This document shows, one piece after another, positions 17,120 to 25,377 of a stretch of DNA of 64,000 bases. A model generated the notes under the pieces. It was not told where the DNA came from. It saw only the letters and a list, made by a program, of their open reading frames with translations, and ran no database searches. Made by a program: the position numbers and the translations under genes. The DNA is taken from contig NZ_JACHJV010000001.1 in the NCBI RefSeq assembly GCF_014203855.1, forward strand, positions 4,030,001-4,094,000. The letters are read 5' to 3'. The stretch comes from Kitasatospora kifunensis. Lineage in GTDB: Bacteria; Actinomycetota; Actinomycetes; Streptomycetales; Streptomycetaceae. Numbering within the stretch: position 1 is the first letter of the stretch; each line of letters opens with the position of its first letter.

Positions 17120-17551
17120 ATGCGCTACATGATGTTGGTACGAGCCGACGAGAACACCGAGGCGGGCGTGCTGCCGCCGCCGGAGCTGTTCGAGGAGATG
17201 GGTCGGTACAACGAGGAGCTGGTGAAGGCCGGGGTGCTGCTGGCCGCCGATGGGCTGCAGCCGAGCGCCAAGGGGTTCCGGGTGACCTGGCCCGGCGGGA
17301 AGCCCAAGGTGACCGACGGCCCGTTCGCCGAGGCGAAGGAGCTGATCGCGGGCTACTGGATCATCCAGGTCAAGTCGCGCGAGGAGGCCGTCGAGTGGGC
17401 CAGCCGGGTGCCGTTCGGTGAGGGCGGGGTGCTGGAGTTGCGGCAGATCTTCGAGCCCACCGACTTCCCGGGCGACGCGCTGCCGCCGGACGCGCTGGAG
17501 CGCGAGAAGGCACTGCGCGAGGAGGTCGAGCGCCAGGCCGGCAACCGGTAG
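17120..17551 (+). CDS. DGPF (YCII-related) domain protein
   Basis: A 143-residue protein starting MRYMMLVRADENTEAG with the signature DGPFAEAKELIAGYWI at about 74-89. It is a YCII/DGPF fold of dimeric alpha-beta barrels with no settled biochemical role. Such genes are the standard neighbours and targets of ECF42 sigma factors. Start support is GAAGGAG 10 nt upstream. The ECF42-like promoter lies in front and the sigma gene follows in the same direction after a hairpin. Confidence 0.9.
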   Translation: MRYMMLVRADENTEAGVLPPPELFEEMGRYNEELVKAGVLLAADGLQPSAKGFRVTWPGGKPKVTDGPFAEAKELIAGYWIIQVKSREEAVEWASRVPFGEGGVLELRQIFEPTDFPGDALPPDALEREKALREEVERQAGNR

Positions 17552-17560
17552 CGCCAGGCC

Positions 17561-17605
17561 GTGGGCCGCACCGACGCGCGTCGGGTTTGCGGCGGTGTGG
17601 CCCAC
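17561..17605 (+). other. Hairpin between the DGPF gene and the sigma gene
   Basis: A 13-bp stem (GTGGGCCGCACCG with CGGTGTGGCCCAC, one G-T pair) encloses 19 nt that themselves hold a CGACGCGCGTCG palindrome spanning the stem-loop junction. It may attenuate or stabilise the transcript so that sigma is made at a lower level than the DGPF protein. Confidence 0.55.
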
Positions 17606-17624
17606 GCTGCTCTGATGGGGAGCC

Positions 17625-18938
17625 GTGACCAGTACGCAGGCACGGCACCCCGAGGACGACCCCGCGCACCGCACCGTGGCCGCCGTCTGGCGGATGGAGT
17701 CGCCGCGGCTGATCGCCGGTCTGACCCGGATCGTCCGCGACCTGGACCTCGCCGAGGAGCTGGCCCAGGACGCGCTGGTGGCCGCGCTGGAGCAGTGGCC
17801 CGCCGAGGGCGTGCCGCGCAACCCGGGCGCCTGGTTGATGACCACTGCCAGGCGCCGGGCGATCGACCTGGTGCGCCGCGAGCAGCGGCTGGCCGGCAAG
17901 CTCGACCGGTTCGGCCGCGAGCTGGCCGCCGAGCCCGTCCCCGGCCCCGAGCAACTCGCCGAGCAGGCCGAGGAGATCGAGGACGACCTGCTGCAGCTGG
18001 TCTTCACCGCCTGCCACCCGGTGCTGGCCACCGAGGCGCGGGTGGCGCTGACCCTGCGGCTGCTGGGCGGCCTGACCACCGAGGAGATCGCGCGGGCGTT
18101 CCTGGTCCCGGAGGCCACCCTCGCGCAGCGGATCGTGCGGGCGAAGCGGACCCTGGCGCGGGCCGAGCTGCCGTTCGAGGTGCCGAGCGGCGCGGAGTTG
18201 GCCGGGCGCCTGGACTCGGTCCTGGAGGTCATCTATCTGATCTTCAACGAGGGTTACTCGGCGACGGCCGGTGACGACTGGATGCGGCCCGCGCTCTGCG
18301 AGGACGCGCTGCGCCTGGGGCGGGTGCTGGCCGGCCTGATGCCCGCCGAGTCGGAGGTGCACGGACTCGTCGCGCTGATGGAGATCCAGGCGTCCCGCTC
18401 GGCCGCCCGCAGCGGGCCTGACGGCGCGCCGGTGCTGCTGCTCGACCAGGACCGCGGCCGCTGGGACCAGTTGCTGATCCACCGTGGTCTGAGCGCGCTG
18501 GAGCGGGCCGAGGAGCTGGCCGCGGGTGCCCAGGGCCCGTATGTCCTGCAGGCCGCGATCGCCGCCTGCCACGCGCGGGCGGCCACCGCCGAGCAGACCG
18601 ACTGGGTCCGGATCGCGGCGCTGTACGAGGCGTTGGCCCGCCGCGCGCCCTCACCGGTGGTGGAGCTGAACCGGGCGGTGGCGCTCGGCATGGCGTTCGG
18701 TCCGGGAACCGGCCTGGCGCTGATCGACCAGCTCACCGAGGAGCCCGCGCTGCGCGGCTACCACCTGCTGCCCGCCGTCCGTGGTGACCTGCTGGCCAAG
18801 CTCGGGCGCACGGCCGAGGCCCGGGTGGAGTTCGAGCGGGCGGCCACGCTCACCCGCAACGAACGAGAGCGCGCGCTGTTACTGGACCGGGCGGCGGCCT
18901 GCGCCGACCAGCGGACTGACGAGGGGTCAACTGGCTGA
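17625..18938 (+). CDS. ECF42-type RNA polymerase sigma factor with C-terminal extension
   Basis: A 437-residue extracytoplasmic-function sigma factor, twice the usual size. Sigma region 2 (about 25-95, including PGAWLMTTARRRAIDLVRRE) and region 4 (about 130-185, LTTEEIARAFLVPEATLAQR) are followed by a helical TPR-like extension of about 240 residues, as in ECF42. The extension is known in this group to be needed for activity. No anti-sigma gene is present, as usual. The GTG has GGGGAG upstream. Together with the DGPF gene and its promoter this looks like a complete autoregulated module. Confidence 0.92.
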   Translation: MTSTQARHPEDDPAHRTVAAVWRMESPRLIAGLTRIVRDLDLAEELAQDALVAALEQWPAEGVPRNPGAWLMTTARRRAIDLVRREQRLAGKLDRFGRELAAEPVPGPEQLAEQAEEIEDDLLQLVFTACHPVLATEARVALTLRLLGGLTTEEIARAFLVPEATLAQRIVRAKRTLARAELPFEVPSGAELAGRLDSVLEVIYLIFNEGYSATAGDDWMRPALCEDALRLGRVLAGLMPAESEVHGLVALMEIQASRSAARSGPDGAPVLLLDQDRGRWDQLLIHRGLSALERAEELAAGAQGPYVLQAAIAACHARAATAEQTDWVRIAALYEALARRAPSPVVELNRAVALGMAFGPGTGLALIDQLTEEPALRGYHLLPAVRGDLLAKLGRTAEARVEFERAATLTRNERERALLLDRAAACADQRTDEGSTG

Positions 18939-18959
18939 GGGGATCCGCCGGTAGGGGGC
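18936..18959 (+). repeat. Dispersed 24-bp element overlapping the sigma gene stop
   Basis: It starts with the TGA stop and continues GGGGATCCGCCGGTAGGGGG. Closely related copies begin at the stop codons of two unrelated genes, at 52186 and 58758. Confidence 0.75.
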
Positions 18960-18984
18960 TGGACGCCCTGGTTACGCTGGCGCG

Positions 18985-20274
18985 ATGACGGAAAACGATC
19001 ATCGTACTGATGAACTCCCGCTGGAGCTGGTCATCTTCGACTGCGACGGCGTCCTGGTGGACAGCGAGCGGATCGCCGTCCGGGTGCAGGTGGCCCTCGG
19101 CGCCGAACTGGGCTGGCCGTTGAGCGAGTCGGAGGTGATCGAGCGCTTCATCGGCCGTTCCACCGCCTCGATCGGCGAGCAGGTGGCCGAGCGCCTGGGC
19201 GCGCGGACGGCCGCCGAGTGGCAGCGCCGCTTCGAGGAGTCGCACCGGGTCGCGGTGGACGAGGGGCTGACGGTGGTCGACGGCATCGAGGAGGCGCTGG
19301 CCGAGCTGCGCCTGCCGTCCTGCGTGGCCTCCAGCGGCAGCCCGCGGAAGATGCGCCACACGCTGGGGCGCACCGGCCTGTACGACTACTTCGACGGTCG
19401 GATCTTCAGCGCGACCGAGGTCAGCAGGGGCAAGCCGGCCCCCGATCTGTTCGAGCACGCGGCCGCCAGGATGGGTGTGCGCCCGCAGGCCTGTGTGGTG
19501 GTCGAGGACAGCTGCGCCGGGGTCCGGGCGGCCCGCGCGGCCGGGATGCGGGTGCTCGGCTACGCGGGCGGGCTGACCTCGGCCGAGCGGCTGGCCGCGG
19601 CGGGCGCCCGGGTCTTCCACGACATGCGTGAGCTGCCCGCGCTGCTGGCCGCCTGGGAGTGGGCCGACGGCGCGGGCGCCGCGGGCACCGCCGGCTACAC
19701 GGTGGCGGCCCGGGCGCTGGCCGCGCAGTACGAGGAGGTCGGCTTCGAGCAGGTGCACGGGCGGCTGCTGCACCTGCTGCCGCCTGCGCCGGCCCGGGTG
19801 CTGGACCTGGGCGCCGGCACCGGCCGGGACGCCGCCGCACTGGCTCGGCTAGGGCACGTGGTCACCGCCGTCGAGCCGACCGCCGCGCTGCGCGCGCACG
19901 GTGAGCGGCTGCACGCGGGCAGCGGCGTGCGCTGGGTGGACGACGCGTTGCCCGAGCTGCCCGAGCTCGGTGCGGCGGGCGAGCGGTACGACCTGATCAT
20001 GATCACCGCGGTCTGGATGCACCTGGCGCCGCGTGAGCGGGCGGTGGCGATGCGCACCGTGGCCGGGCTGCTCGCGCCCGGCGGAGGCCTGCTGATGACC
20101 GTGCGCCAGGGGCCGGTGCCGGCCGGGCGGCGGATGTTCACGGTGCCGACGGCGGAGATCGTCGCACAGGCGGGCGCGCTCGGGCTGCACCCGGTGCACC
20201 AGGACGAGCGGGCGGACCTGCACGGGCGGGACGGCGTGCGCTGGGCCGAGCTGGGGTTCGTCCGGCGGCCGTGA
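18985..20274 (+). CDS. HAD phosphatase fused to a SAM-dependent methyltransferase
   Basis: A 429-residue two-domain protein. Residues 12-225 are a HAD subfamily IA phosphatase: motif I FDCDGVLVDSE, motif II SSGS, motif III Lys in RGKPAPD and motif IV VVEDSCAGV. Residues 235-429 are a class I methyltransferase: motif I LDLGAGTGRDA, acidic AVEPT, and LLAPGGGLLMTV. An Ala/Gly linker joins them without a frameshift. I know no characterised fusion of these two. The HAD half resembles beta-phosphoglucomutase-like sugar phosphatases; substrates are unknown. A TACGCT -10 lies 6 nt before the ATG, so the mRNA is probably leaderless. Confidence 0.85.
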   Translation: MTENDHRTDELPLELVIFDCDGVLVDSERIAVRVQVALGAELGWPLSESEVIERFIGRSTASIGEQVAERLGARTAAEWQRRFEESHRVAVDEGLTVVDGIEEALAELRLPSCVASSGSPRKMRHTLGRTGLYDYFDGRIFSATEVSRGKPAPDLFEHAAARMGVRPQACVVVEDSCAGVRAARAAGMRVLGYAGGLTSAERLAAAGARVFHDMRELPALLAAWEWADGAGAAGTAGYTVAARALAAQYEEVGFEQVHGRLLHLLPPAPARVLDLGAGTGRDAAALARLGHVVTAVEPTAALRAHGERLHAGSGVRWVDDALPELPELGAAGERYDLIMITAVWMHLAPRERAVAMRTVAGLLAPGGGLLMTVRQGPVPAGRRMFTVPTAEIVAQAGALGLHPVHQDERADLHGRDGVRWAELGFVRRP

Positions 20275-20335
20275 AAGGCGGCCGTGAAAGGCGGCCGTGA
20301 AAGGCGGCCGCCGGGAGGCGGCCGCCGGGAGGCGG
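20271..20335. repeat. Tandem repeats after the HAD-methyltransferase gene
   Basis: Three copies of GTGAAAGGCGGCC are followed by two of GCGGCCGCCGGGAG. They begin at the stop codon and fill the gap towards the HxlR gene. Confidence 0.85.
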
Positions 20336-20375
20336 TGGCCGAGAGGCAGGCGCGATCGGCGGGTGGGCTGCCCGG

Positions 20376-20846
20376 TCAGCAGTGCGGGGTGGACTCCGGC
20401 AGGTGAGTGGCGGCCCAGTTCCGCAGTTCGTCCAGGGCCGGACGCAGCCCCCGGCCGGCCTCGGTCAGCTCGTAGCGCACCCGCAGCGGCGGGCCCTCGT
20501 CCACCCGGCGGAGCACCAGGCCGGCCTCGGTCAGCTCGGTCAGCCGGTCGGAGAGCATCCGCTCGCTGATCCCCGGGATCGCTCGGCGCAGCTCGGAGAA
20601 GTACGCGGGCTGGTGGCTGAGCACCGCAACCACCAGGCCCGACCAGCGCTTTCCGAGCAGCGTGAAGACCCGGGTCAGCGCGTGGTCGGCGCCGGTGCAC
20701 GGGCCTGGCGCCTCGGCGGCCGCACTCGCCGGCTGCCCGCACAGCCCGAGTGGTGGTCCGTCCGTCGGCTCCGGCTCCGTCGCGCACGCCTCCGGCAGTG
20801 TCCCGGTCGTGCTCTCGCTCGTCAGCTCCAGCTCTGGGTCACCCAT
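20376..20846 (-). CDS. HxlR-family winged-helix regulator
   Basis: A 156-residue regulator with a disordered Pro/Glu-rich N-terminus of about 50 residues and then the HxlR/DUF24 winged helix (GKRWSGLVVAVL, YFSELRRAIPGISERMLSDR, LTEAGLVLRR). The family senses electrophiles or redox change, often through a cysteine; the cysteine at GPCTGAD is in the right region. It is transcribed away from the azoreductase gene, and the shared 110-bp gap holds two overlapping inverted repeats. It most likely controls that gene and itself. Confidence 0.88.
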   Translation of the reverse strand: MGDPELELTSESTTGTLPEACATEPEPTDGPPLGLCGQPASAAAEAPGPCTGADHALTRVFTLLGKRWSGLVVAVLSHQPAYFSELRRAIPGISERMLSDRLTELTEAGLVLRRVDEGPPLRVRYELTEAGRGLRPALDELRNWAATHLPESTPHC

Positions 20847-20890
20847 GGGGTCCAGCGTACGGTCATCCGATAGTGACTGCGGAAAAGTAA

Positions 20891-20927
20891 GCTGCTACGT
20901 TATTAGCAGCTGCCAAGGAAATGGCAG
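20891..20927. promoter_or_regulatory. Two overlapping inverted repeats, candidate HxlR operator
   Basis: GCTGCTA-N6-TAGCAGC (20891-20910) is followed by CTGCCA-N6-TGGCAG (20910-20927). Both have the same 6-nt spacer and share one base. They lie in the divergent promoter gap, just upstream of the azoreductase ribosome binding site. Confidence 0.55.
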
Positions 20928-20956
20928 TAACTATTGCAAGGTATGGAGGGACTGCC

Positions 20957-21616
20957 ATGTCCACGCTGCTGCACATCGACTCGTCGGCCATGACCCAGGG
21001 CTCGGTCTCCCGCGAGGTCGCGGGCACCTTCCGTCAGGAGTGGCAGGCCGCTCACCCGGACGGCACGGTGGTCCACCGCGACCTGGCCGTCACCCAGGTG
21101 CCGCACCTGAGCGCCGCCGCGATCACCGCCCAGTTCAGCTCCCCCGAGGGCCACACCGCCGAGCAGCAGTCGGCCGTCGCGCTGCGCGAGGAGCTGATCG
21201 TCGAGCTGGAGCAGGCCGACGCGCTGCTGATCAGCGCCCCGATGTACAACTTCACGATCCCGTCCTCGCTCAAGGCGTGGCTGGACCAGGTGGTGCTCTT
21301 CGGCCGCACCGGCGGCGAGGGTGGCTCGGTGACCGGCAAGCCGGTCACCGTGGTCCTCTCGCGCGGTGGCGCCTACGGGCCCGGCACTCCGCGCGAGGCC
21401 TTCGAGTTCGCCGCCAGCTACCTGGAGAAGGCGCTGAACGGCCTGCTCGGCATGGAGGTCGACGTGGTGGTGGCCGAGCTGACGCTGGCCCGCGTCAACC
21501 CGGCGATGGCCGAGTTCGTCGAGCTGGCGGACGCCTCCAAGGCGCAGGCCCACGAGCAGGCGGCGGCCAAGGCCAAGGCGCTGGCCGCGCGGCTGACGGA
21601 GCAGGCTGCGGTCTGA
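20957..21616 (+). CDS. azoR: FMN-dependent NADH:quinone reductase / azoreductase (AzoR-like)
   Basis: A 219-residue flavodoxin-fold reductase that takes two electrons from NADH to quinones and azo bonds, which protects against thiol-reactive quinones. MSTLLHIDSSA at the start forms the FMN phosphate loop. APMYNFTIPSSLKAWLDQV is the family signature and SRGGAYGPGTP closes the flavin site. The ATG with GGAGG upstream is preferred over an upstream frame start. It is divergent from the HxlR gene, the usual arrangement for HxlR-controlled stress reductases. Confidence 0.93.
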   Translation: MSTLLHIDSSAMTQGSVSREVAGTFRQEWQAAHPDGTVVHRDLAVTQVPHLSAAAITAQFSSPEGHTAEQQSAVALREELIVELEQADALLISAPMYNFTIPSSLKAWLDQVVLFGRTGGEGGSVTGKPVTVVLSRGGAYGPGTPREAFEFAASYLEKALNGLLGMEVDVVVAELTLARVNPAMAEFVELADASKAQAHEQAAAKAKALAARLTEQAAV

Positions 21617-21652
21617 CGGTCTGACGGTCTGACGGTCTGACGGTCTGATGGT
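21611..21652. repeat. Tandem 9-bp GTCTGACGG repeats at the azoreductase stop
   Basis: Four perfect 9-bp units and a degenerate fifth begin at the azoreductase stop codon. They are followed by TGATGGTCCGTCG, TGACGGTCCGTCG (21694-21706) and CGACGGACCGT (21716-21726), all relatives of the TGACGGTCCGTCA element. The gap to 21858 holds no gene. Confidence 0.85.
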
Positions 21653-21858
21653 CCGTCGGCCTGGACGCTCGACTGCCTGCGGGTGGCCGGGGCTGACGGT
21701 CCGTCGCGTCCTGTTCGACGGACCGTAGTGGCAGGCGCGCCCGTGCTCACCCGCCCGGGTGCGCCTGCCGGGCGGCACGGGGGATCGGCTCCCATGCTGG
21801 TGCCGACAGTGCCCCCGTCCGGTGGGGCGCCGGGAGTGCCGTGGACCAGGGAGAGCCA

Positions 21859-22842
21859 GTGACGTCGTCGTCGCCACCGCCGCAGGAGCACGCCGACGGG
21901 AACGGTGACGTTGACGGGATCGGCAACGGCGACGGGAACAGGAACGGGAACGCCCTCGCACCGCTGAGTGGATCGGCCACGCGGCCGGCGCCGCCGCTCG
22001 CGATCGAGGTCTTCACCGGCCCCGAGTCGGCCTTCTTCGCCACCTCCAGCCTGATCATCGGCGCCCGGGACGCGATCCTGGTCGACGCCCAGCTGACCCG
22101 CAGCGCCGGGCGCGAGCTGGCCGAGTGGATCGCCGGCAAGGGCCGCAACCTGCTGGCGGTGGTGATCACCCACCCGCACCCCGATCACTACTTCGGGGTC
22201 GAGGAGGTGCTGCGGCTCTTCCCGCAGGCCCACGTGCTGGCGGCACCGCCGGTGGTGGACGCCATCGCCGCCACGGCTGCCGCCAAGGTCCGCCAGTGGC
22301 GACCGGTGTACGGGGACGACATCCCCGAGAACCCGATCCTGCCCCGCCCGCTGCGCCCGCAGCCGCTGATGATCGACCGTCAGCTGATCCGGGTGCTCTA
22401 CCTGGGCCAGGGCGACTGCGACACCTCGACGGTGGTGCACGTGCCCGGCACGCGCACGGTGATCGCCGGCGATCTGGCCTACAACGGCACCCACATCTGG
22501 ACGGCCGACACCACCGCGGAACAGCGCACCGCCTGGATCCGCAACCTGGGCCGGATCGCCGAGCTGGGCGCGCAGTGGGTGATCGCCGGCCATCGGGCGC
22601 CCGAGCAGGGCGACGAGGCGGCCCGGGTGCTCTCCTTCACCGGGGAGTACCTGCAGGACTACGACCGTCTGTTGGCGGAGCACCCGGGTGATCCGGAGGG
22701 CCTGATCACGGCGGTCGGCGAGCTGTACGGGGAGCTGACGCTGCCGCCGGTGCTCGCGGCGGCCGCCGCGGCGCACACCCGGGTCGGGGCCGACGAGGAC
22801 GCGGTGGCGCCGGCGGACGAGGACCCGGCGGACACCGCCTGA
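21859..22842 (+). CDS. Metallo-beta-lactamase-fold hydrolase
   Basis: A 327-residue MBL-fold protein. The metal motif is HPHPDH (His105, His107, Asp109, His110), and VVHVPGTRTVIAGDLAYNGTH gives the later metal His/Asp. AGHRAP provides the last histidine. The N-terminal 45 residues are low complexity (Gly/Asn/Asp repeats from GACGGGAAC-like units). The GTG with AGGGAG upstream is chosen over a GTG six codons earlier. The pattern fits the uncharacterised subclass of MBL proteins with a role in detoxification or quinone-type chemistry; the substrate is not evident. It stands alone between azoR and mobA. Confidence 0.85.
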   Translation: MTSSSPPPQEHADGNGDVDGIGNGDGNRNGNALAPLSGSATRPAPPLAIEVFTGPESAFFATSSLIIGARDAILVDAQLTRSAGRELAEWIAGKGRNLLAVVITHPHPDHYFGVEEVLRLFPQAHVLAAPPVVDAIAATAAAKVRQWRPVYGDDIPENPILPRPLRPQPLMIDRQLIRVLYLGQGDCDTSTVVHVPGTRTVIAGDLAYNGTHIWTADTTAEQRTAWIRNLGRIAELGAQWVIAGHRAPEQGDEAARVLSFTGEYLQDYDRLLAEHPGDPEGLITAVGELYGELTLPPVLAAAAAAHTRVGADEDAVAPADEDPADTA

Positions 22843-22867
22843 GCGGGCGAGACTCGATACTGGCTCC

Positions 22868-23518
22868 ATGACCACCGGCCGCACGCCCCTGCCCTTCGAC
22901 GCGATCGTGCTGGCCGGCGGTGCGGCCCGCCGGCTCGGCGGTGCCGACAAGCCGCGGCTCACGGTGGGTGGCCGCAGCCTGCTGGAGCGGGTGCTCGACG
23001 CCTGCGCGGCGGCGCGCACCACGGTGGTGGTGGGCCCCGAAGGCCCCGGCTCCGAGTCGTCCGGTACTGCCGCGGCGACCCGCAAGCTGCGGTGGACCAG
23101 GGAGCAGCCGGCCGGTGGCGGCCCGGTGGCCGCCGTCGCGGCTGCCCTGGCCGAGCCCGCGTTGCGTTCCCCGGTGCTCCTGCTGCTCGCCGCCGACCTA
23201 CCCTTCCTGGACGCCGGAGCGGTTCGCCGACTGGTCGCAGCGCTTACCGATGACGAGGCGTCGGGCCCGCAGGCGGCGATGCTGGTCGATGCCGAGGGAC
23301 GGGACCAGCCGCTGGCCGCCGCCTACCGCAGCGCGCCGCTGCGGGCCGCCCTTGATGCGCTGGGCGACCCGGCGGGTCAGCCGCTGCGCCGGCTCACGGG
23401 TGGCCTGCGCACGCTGCGGTTGCCCGATCCTGACGGAGCCTCACAGGACTGCGACACCTGGGAGGACCTCGCTCGCGCCCGGCACCGAGCGGCGCAGGAG
23501 CAGGCGGCGGACGAGTAG
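22868..23518 (+). CDS. mobA: Molybdenum cofactor guanylyltransferase-like NTP transferase
   Basis: A 216-residue nucleotidyltransferase that couples GMP to molybdopterin. The loop VLAGGAARRLGGADKP is the NTP-binding signature, LAADLPFLD is the metal-binding Asp motif, and DCDTWEDLARAR ends the protein as in MobA. The GATACT -10 lies 6 nt before the ATG, so translation is probably leaderless. It is followed by a DUF6457 gene and moeA, which completes a cofactor block. Confidence 0.88.
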   Translation: MTTGRTPLPFDAIVLAGGAARRLGGADKPRLTVGGRSLLERVLDACAAARTTVVVGPEGPGSESSGTAAATRKLRWTREQPAGGGPVAAVAAALAEPALRSPVLLLLAADLPFLDAGAVRRLVAALTDDEASGPQAAMLVDAEGRDQPLAAAYRSAPLRAALDALGDPAGQPLRRLTGGLRTLRLPDPDGASQDCDTWEDLARARHRAAQEQAADE

Positions 23519-23667
23519 GCCGGGCCGCGCTGCCCCGCCCCGCGCTGCCCCGCTCCGTGCTGCGCCGCCCCGCGCTGCGACGGCTCGTCAGCCCGGCGGG
23601 CGAAAAGTCACCCAGGCGTAGCACAGCGGCACGGTTGGCCGTCATTGATCAGGCAGCATGGTCCACC

Positions 23668-24048
23668 ATGGAACGCACGCTGGACGACTGGATGACCGAG
23701 GCAGCGGCCACCCTGGGCATCGACCCGAAGGCCGATCCGAAGGAACTGCTCGACCTCGCCCGGGTGGTCGCGCACGGAGTGGAGCGCCCGGCCGCGCCGC
23801 TGACCACCTTCCTGGTCGGCTACGCCGCTGCCGCCCGGGGCGGTGGCCCCGGCGCGCTCACCGAGGCCGTGCGGCAGGTCACCGCGCTGGCCGAGCGTTG
23901 GGCGGCCCAGTCGGCAGCCGAGCAGCCGACGGACGAGCAGCCGGCAGCCGAGCAGTCCACTGGCGAGCAGCCGACGGACGAGCAGCCGACGGACGAGCAG
24001 CCGGTTGCCGCGCCCAGCCCGCAACCGGGAGCGGAGCAGCGGCCGTGA
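23668..24048 (+). CDS. DUF6457 small protein between mobA and moeA
   Basis: A 126-residue protein. The first 80 residues form a helical domain (TLDDWMTEAAATLGI, LLDLARVVAHGVERPAAPLT) typical of DUF6457. The rest is a Thr-Asp-Glu-Gln-Pro repeat tail encoded by 12- to 15-bp units. The function is unknown. Its fixed place between mobA and moeA and the 4-bp overlap with moeA suggest a role in molybdenum cofactor work. GCCCCGC/GCTG tandem repeats fill the gap upstream (about 23523-23582). Confidence 0.75.
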   Translation: MERTLDDWMTEAAATLGIDPKADPKELLDLARVVAHGVERPAAPLTTFLVGYAAAARGGGPGALTEAVRQVTALAERWAAQSAAEQPTDEQPAAEQSTGEQPTDEQPTDEQPVAAPSPQPGAEQRP

Positions 24049-25292
24049 GCGCGGCCGCACCACCGCAGGGCGCCACCGGGACCGCCACCCCCACCCCGAT
24101 CGCCCGTTGGCCGCAGGCTCGCGCGATCGCCCGGCGGGCCGCCGCCCGGGTCCCGCGGCCGGTCCTGGAACTCGACCTCGACGAGGCGCTCGGTCACACG
24201 CTGGCGGGGCCGCTCGCCGCGCTCATCGACCTGCCCGCCTTCGACACCTCGGCGATGGACGGTTGGGCGGTGGCGGGCCCGGGCCCGTGGCGCCTGGCGG
24301 GCAGGGTGCTGGCGGGCCGGACCCCGCTGCCGTTGGCCGACGGCTGGGCCACCGAGATCGCCACCGGCGCCCAACTGCCGCCCGGTGCCACCGCCGTGCT
24401 GCGTCGCGAGCAAGGCCGGGTGGATCAGCCGACCAGGGCCGCCGGCACCCTGCACCCGATCGGCGTCGGCCTGCTGGCCCCTGGGCAGGACGTGCGAGCG
24501 CGCGCCCAGGAGTGCCGTCACGGCGAGGAGCTGCTGCCCGCCGGGACGCCGGTCACCGCCGCCGTCCTCGGCCTTGCCGCCGCCTGCGGCTACGACCGGC
24601 TGACGGTGCGTCGTCCGCCCACCGTGGAGCTGCTGGTGCTCGGCGACGAGGTGGTGCGGGCCGGCCTGCCCGGGCCCGGCCTGGTTCGCGACGCGCTCGG
24701 GCCGCTGCTCCAGCCCTGGTTGCGGTCCTCGGGCGCGCAACTGCTCGGGTGGCGTGCGGTGCGCGACGACTTCGCGCTGCTGCGGGACGCGGTGCGGTAC
24801 TCGCCGGCCGAGGTGGTGGTGACCACCGGAGGCACGGCCGCGGGGCCGGTCGACTTCCTGCACACGGCGCTGGCCGACAGCGGTGCCCGGCTGCTGGTGG
24901 ACGGCGTGGCGGTGCGGCCGGGGCATCCGATGCTGCTCGCCGAGCTGCCGCCGTCCGGTACCGAGACGGGCGTGCGCCACCTGGTCGGCCTGCCCGGCAA
25001 CCCGCTGGCCGCCGTGGCGGGCACCGTCACCCTGGCGCTGCCGTTGCTGCACGCGAGCAGCGGACGCGAGGCGGGTGCCGGGCGGTTCGTCCGTACGGCC
25101 CGCGCGCTGTCGGGGCATCCCACCGACACCCGGCTGCTGCCGGTGCGGCTGACCGAGGACGGCCCGGTGCCGCTGGCCTTCGACGGTCCCGCCATGCTGC
25201 GCGGCCTGGCGCTCGCCGACGCGCTGGCCGTCGTCCCGCCGGGCGGCGCGGCGGCGGGGGAACGGGTGGAGCTGCTGGCCACACCGGGCTGA
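24045..25292 (+). CDS. moeA: Molybdopterin molybdenumtransferase
   Basis: MoeA inserts molybdate into molybdopterin-AMP. The 415 residues show the family order: PAFDTSAMDGWAV near residue 70, IATGAQLPPGATAVLRRE, the VVTTGGTAAGPVDFL core (the usual GG-S/D region) and LVGLPGNPLAAVAGTV. The GTG overlaps the preceding stop (GTGA), so the two genes are coupled. It completes mobA-DUF6457-moeA. Confidence 0.93.
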   Translation: MSAAAPPQGATGTATPTPIARWPQARAIARRAAARVPRPVLELDLDEALGHTLAGPLAALIDLPAFDTSAMDGWAVAGPGPWRLAGRVLAGRTPLPLADGWATEIATGAQLPPGATAVLRREQGRVDQPTRAAGTLHPIGVGLLAPGQDVRARAQECRHGEELLPAGTPVTAAVLGLAAACGYDRLTVRRPPTVELLVLGDEVVRAGLPGPGLVRDALGPLLQPWLRSSGAQLLGWRAVRDDFALLRDAVRYSPAEVVVTTGGTAAGPVDFLHTALADSGARLLVDGVAVRPGHPMLLAELPPSGTETGVRHLVGLPGNPLAAVAGTVTLALPLLHASSGREAGAGRFVRTARALSGHPTDTRLLPVRLTEDGPVPLAFDGPAMLRGLALADALAVVPPGGAAAGERVELLATPG

Positions 25293-25377
25293 GTCGGCGG
25301 GCCGGGCGCGACACACTCGGGCGAGACACGCCAGCGGCGTCCCGGCCGCCCGCCACCGGTGCCCGCATGCTGGTCAG

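Noticed and set aside
20271..20335. CRISPR-like repeat pattern
   Set aside because: The units are contiguous without spacers and only 13-14 bp long. No cas genes are near. The same holds for the other tandem repeats in the window.
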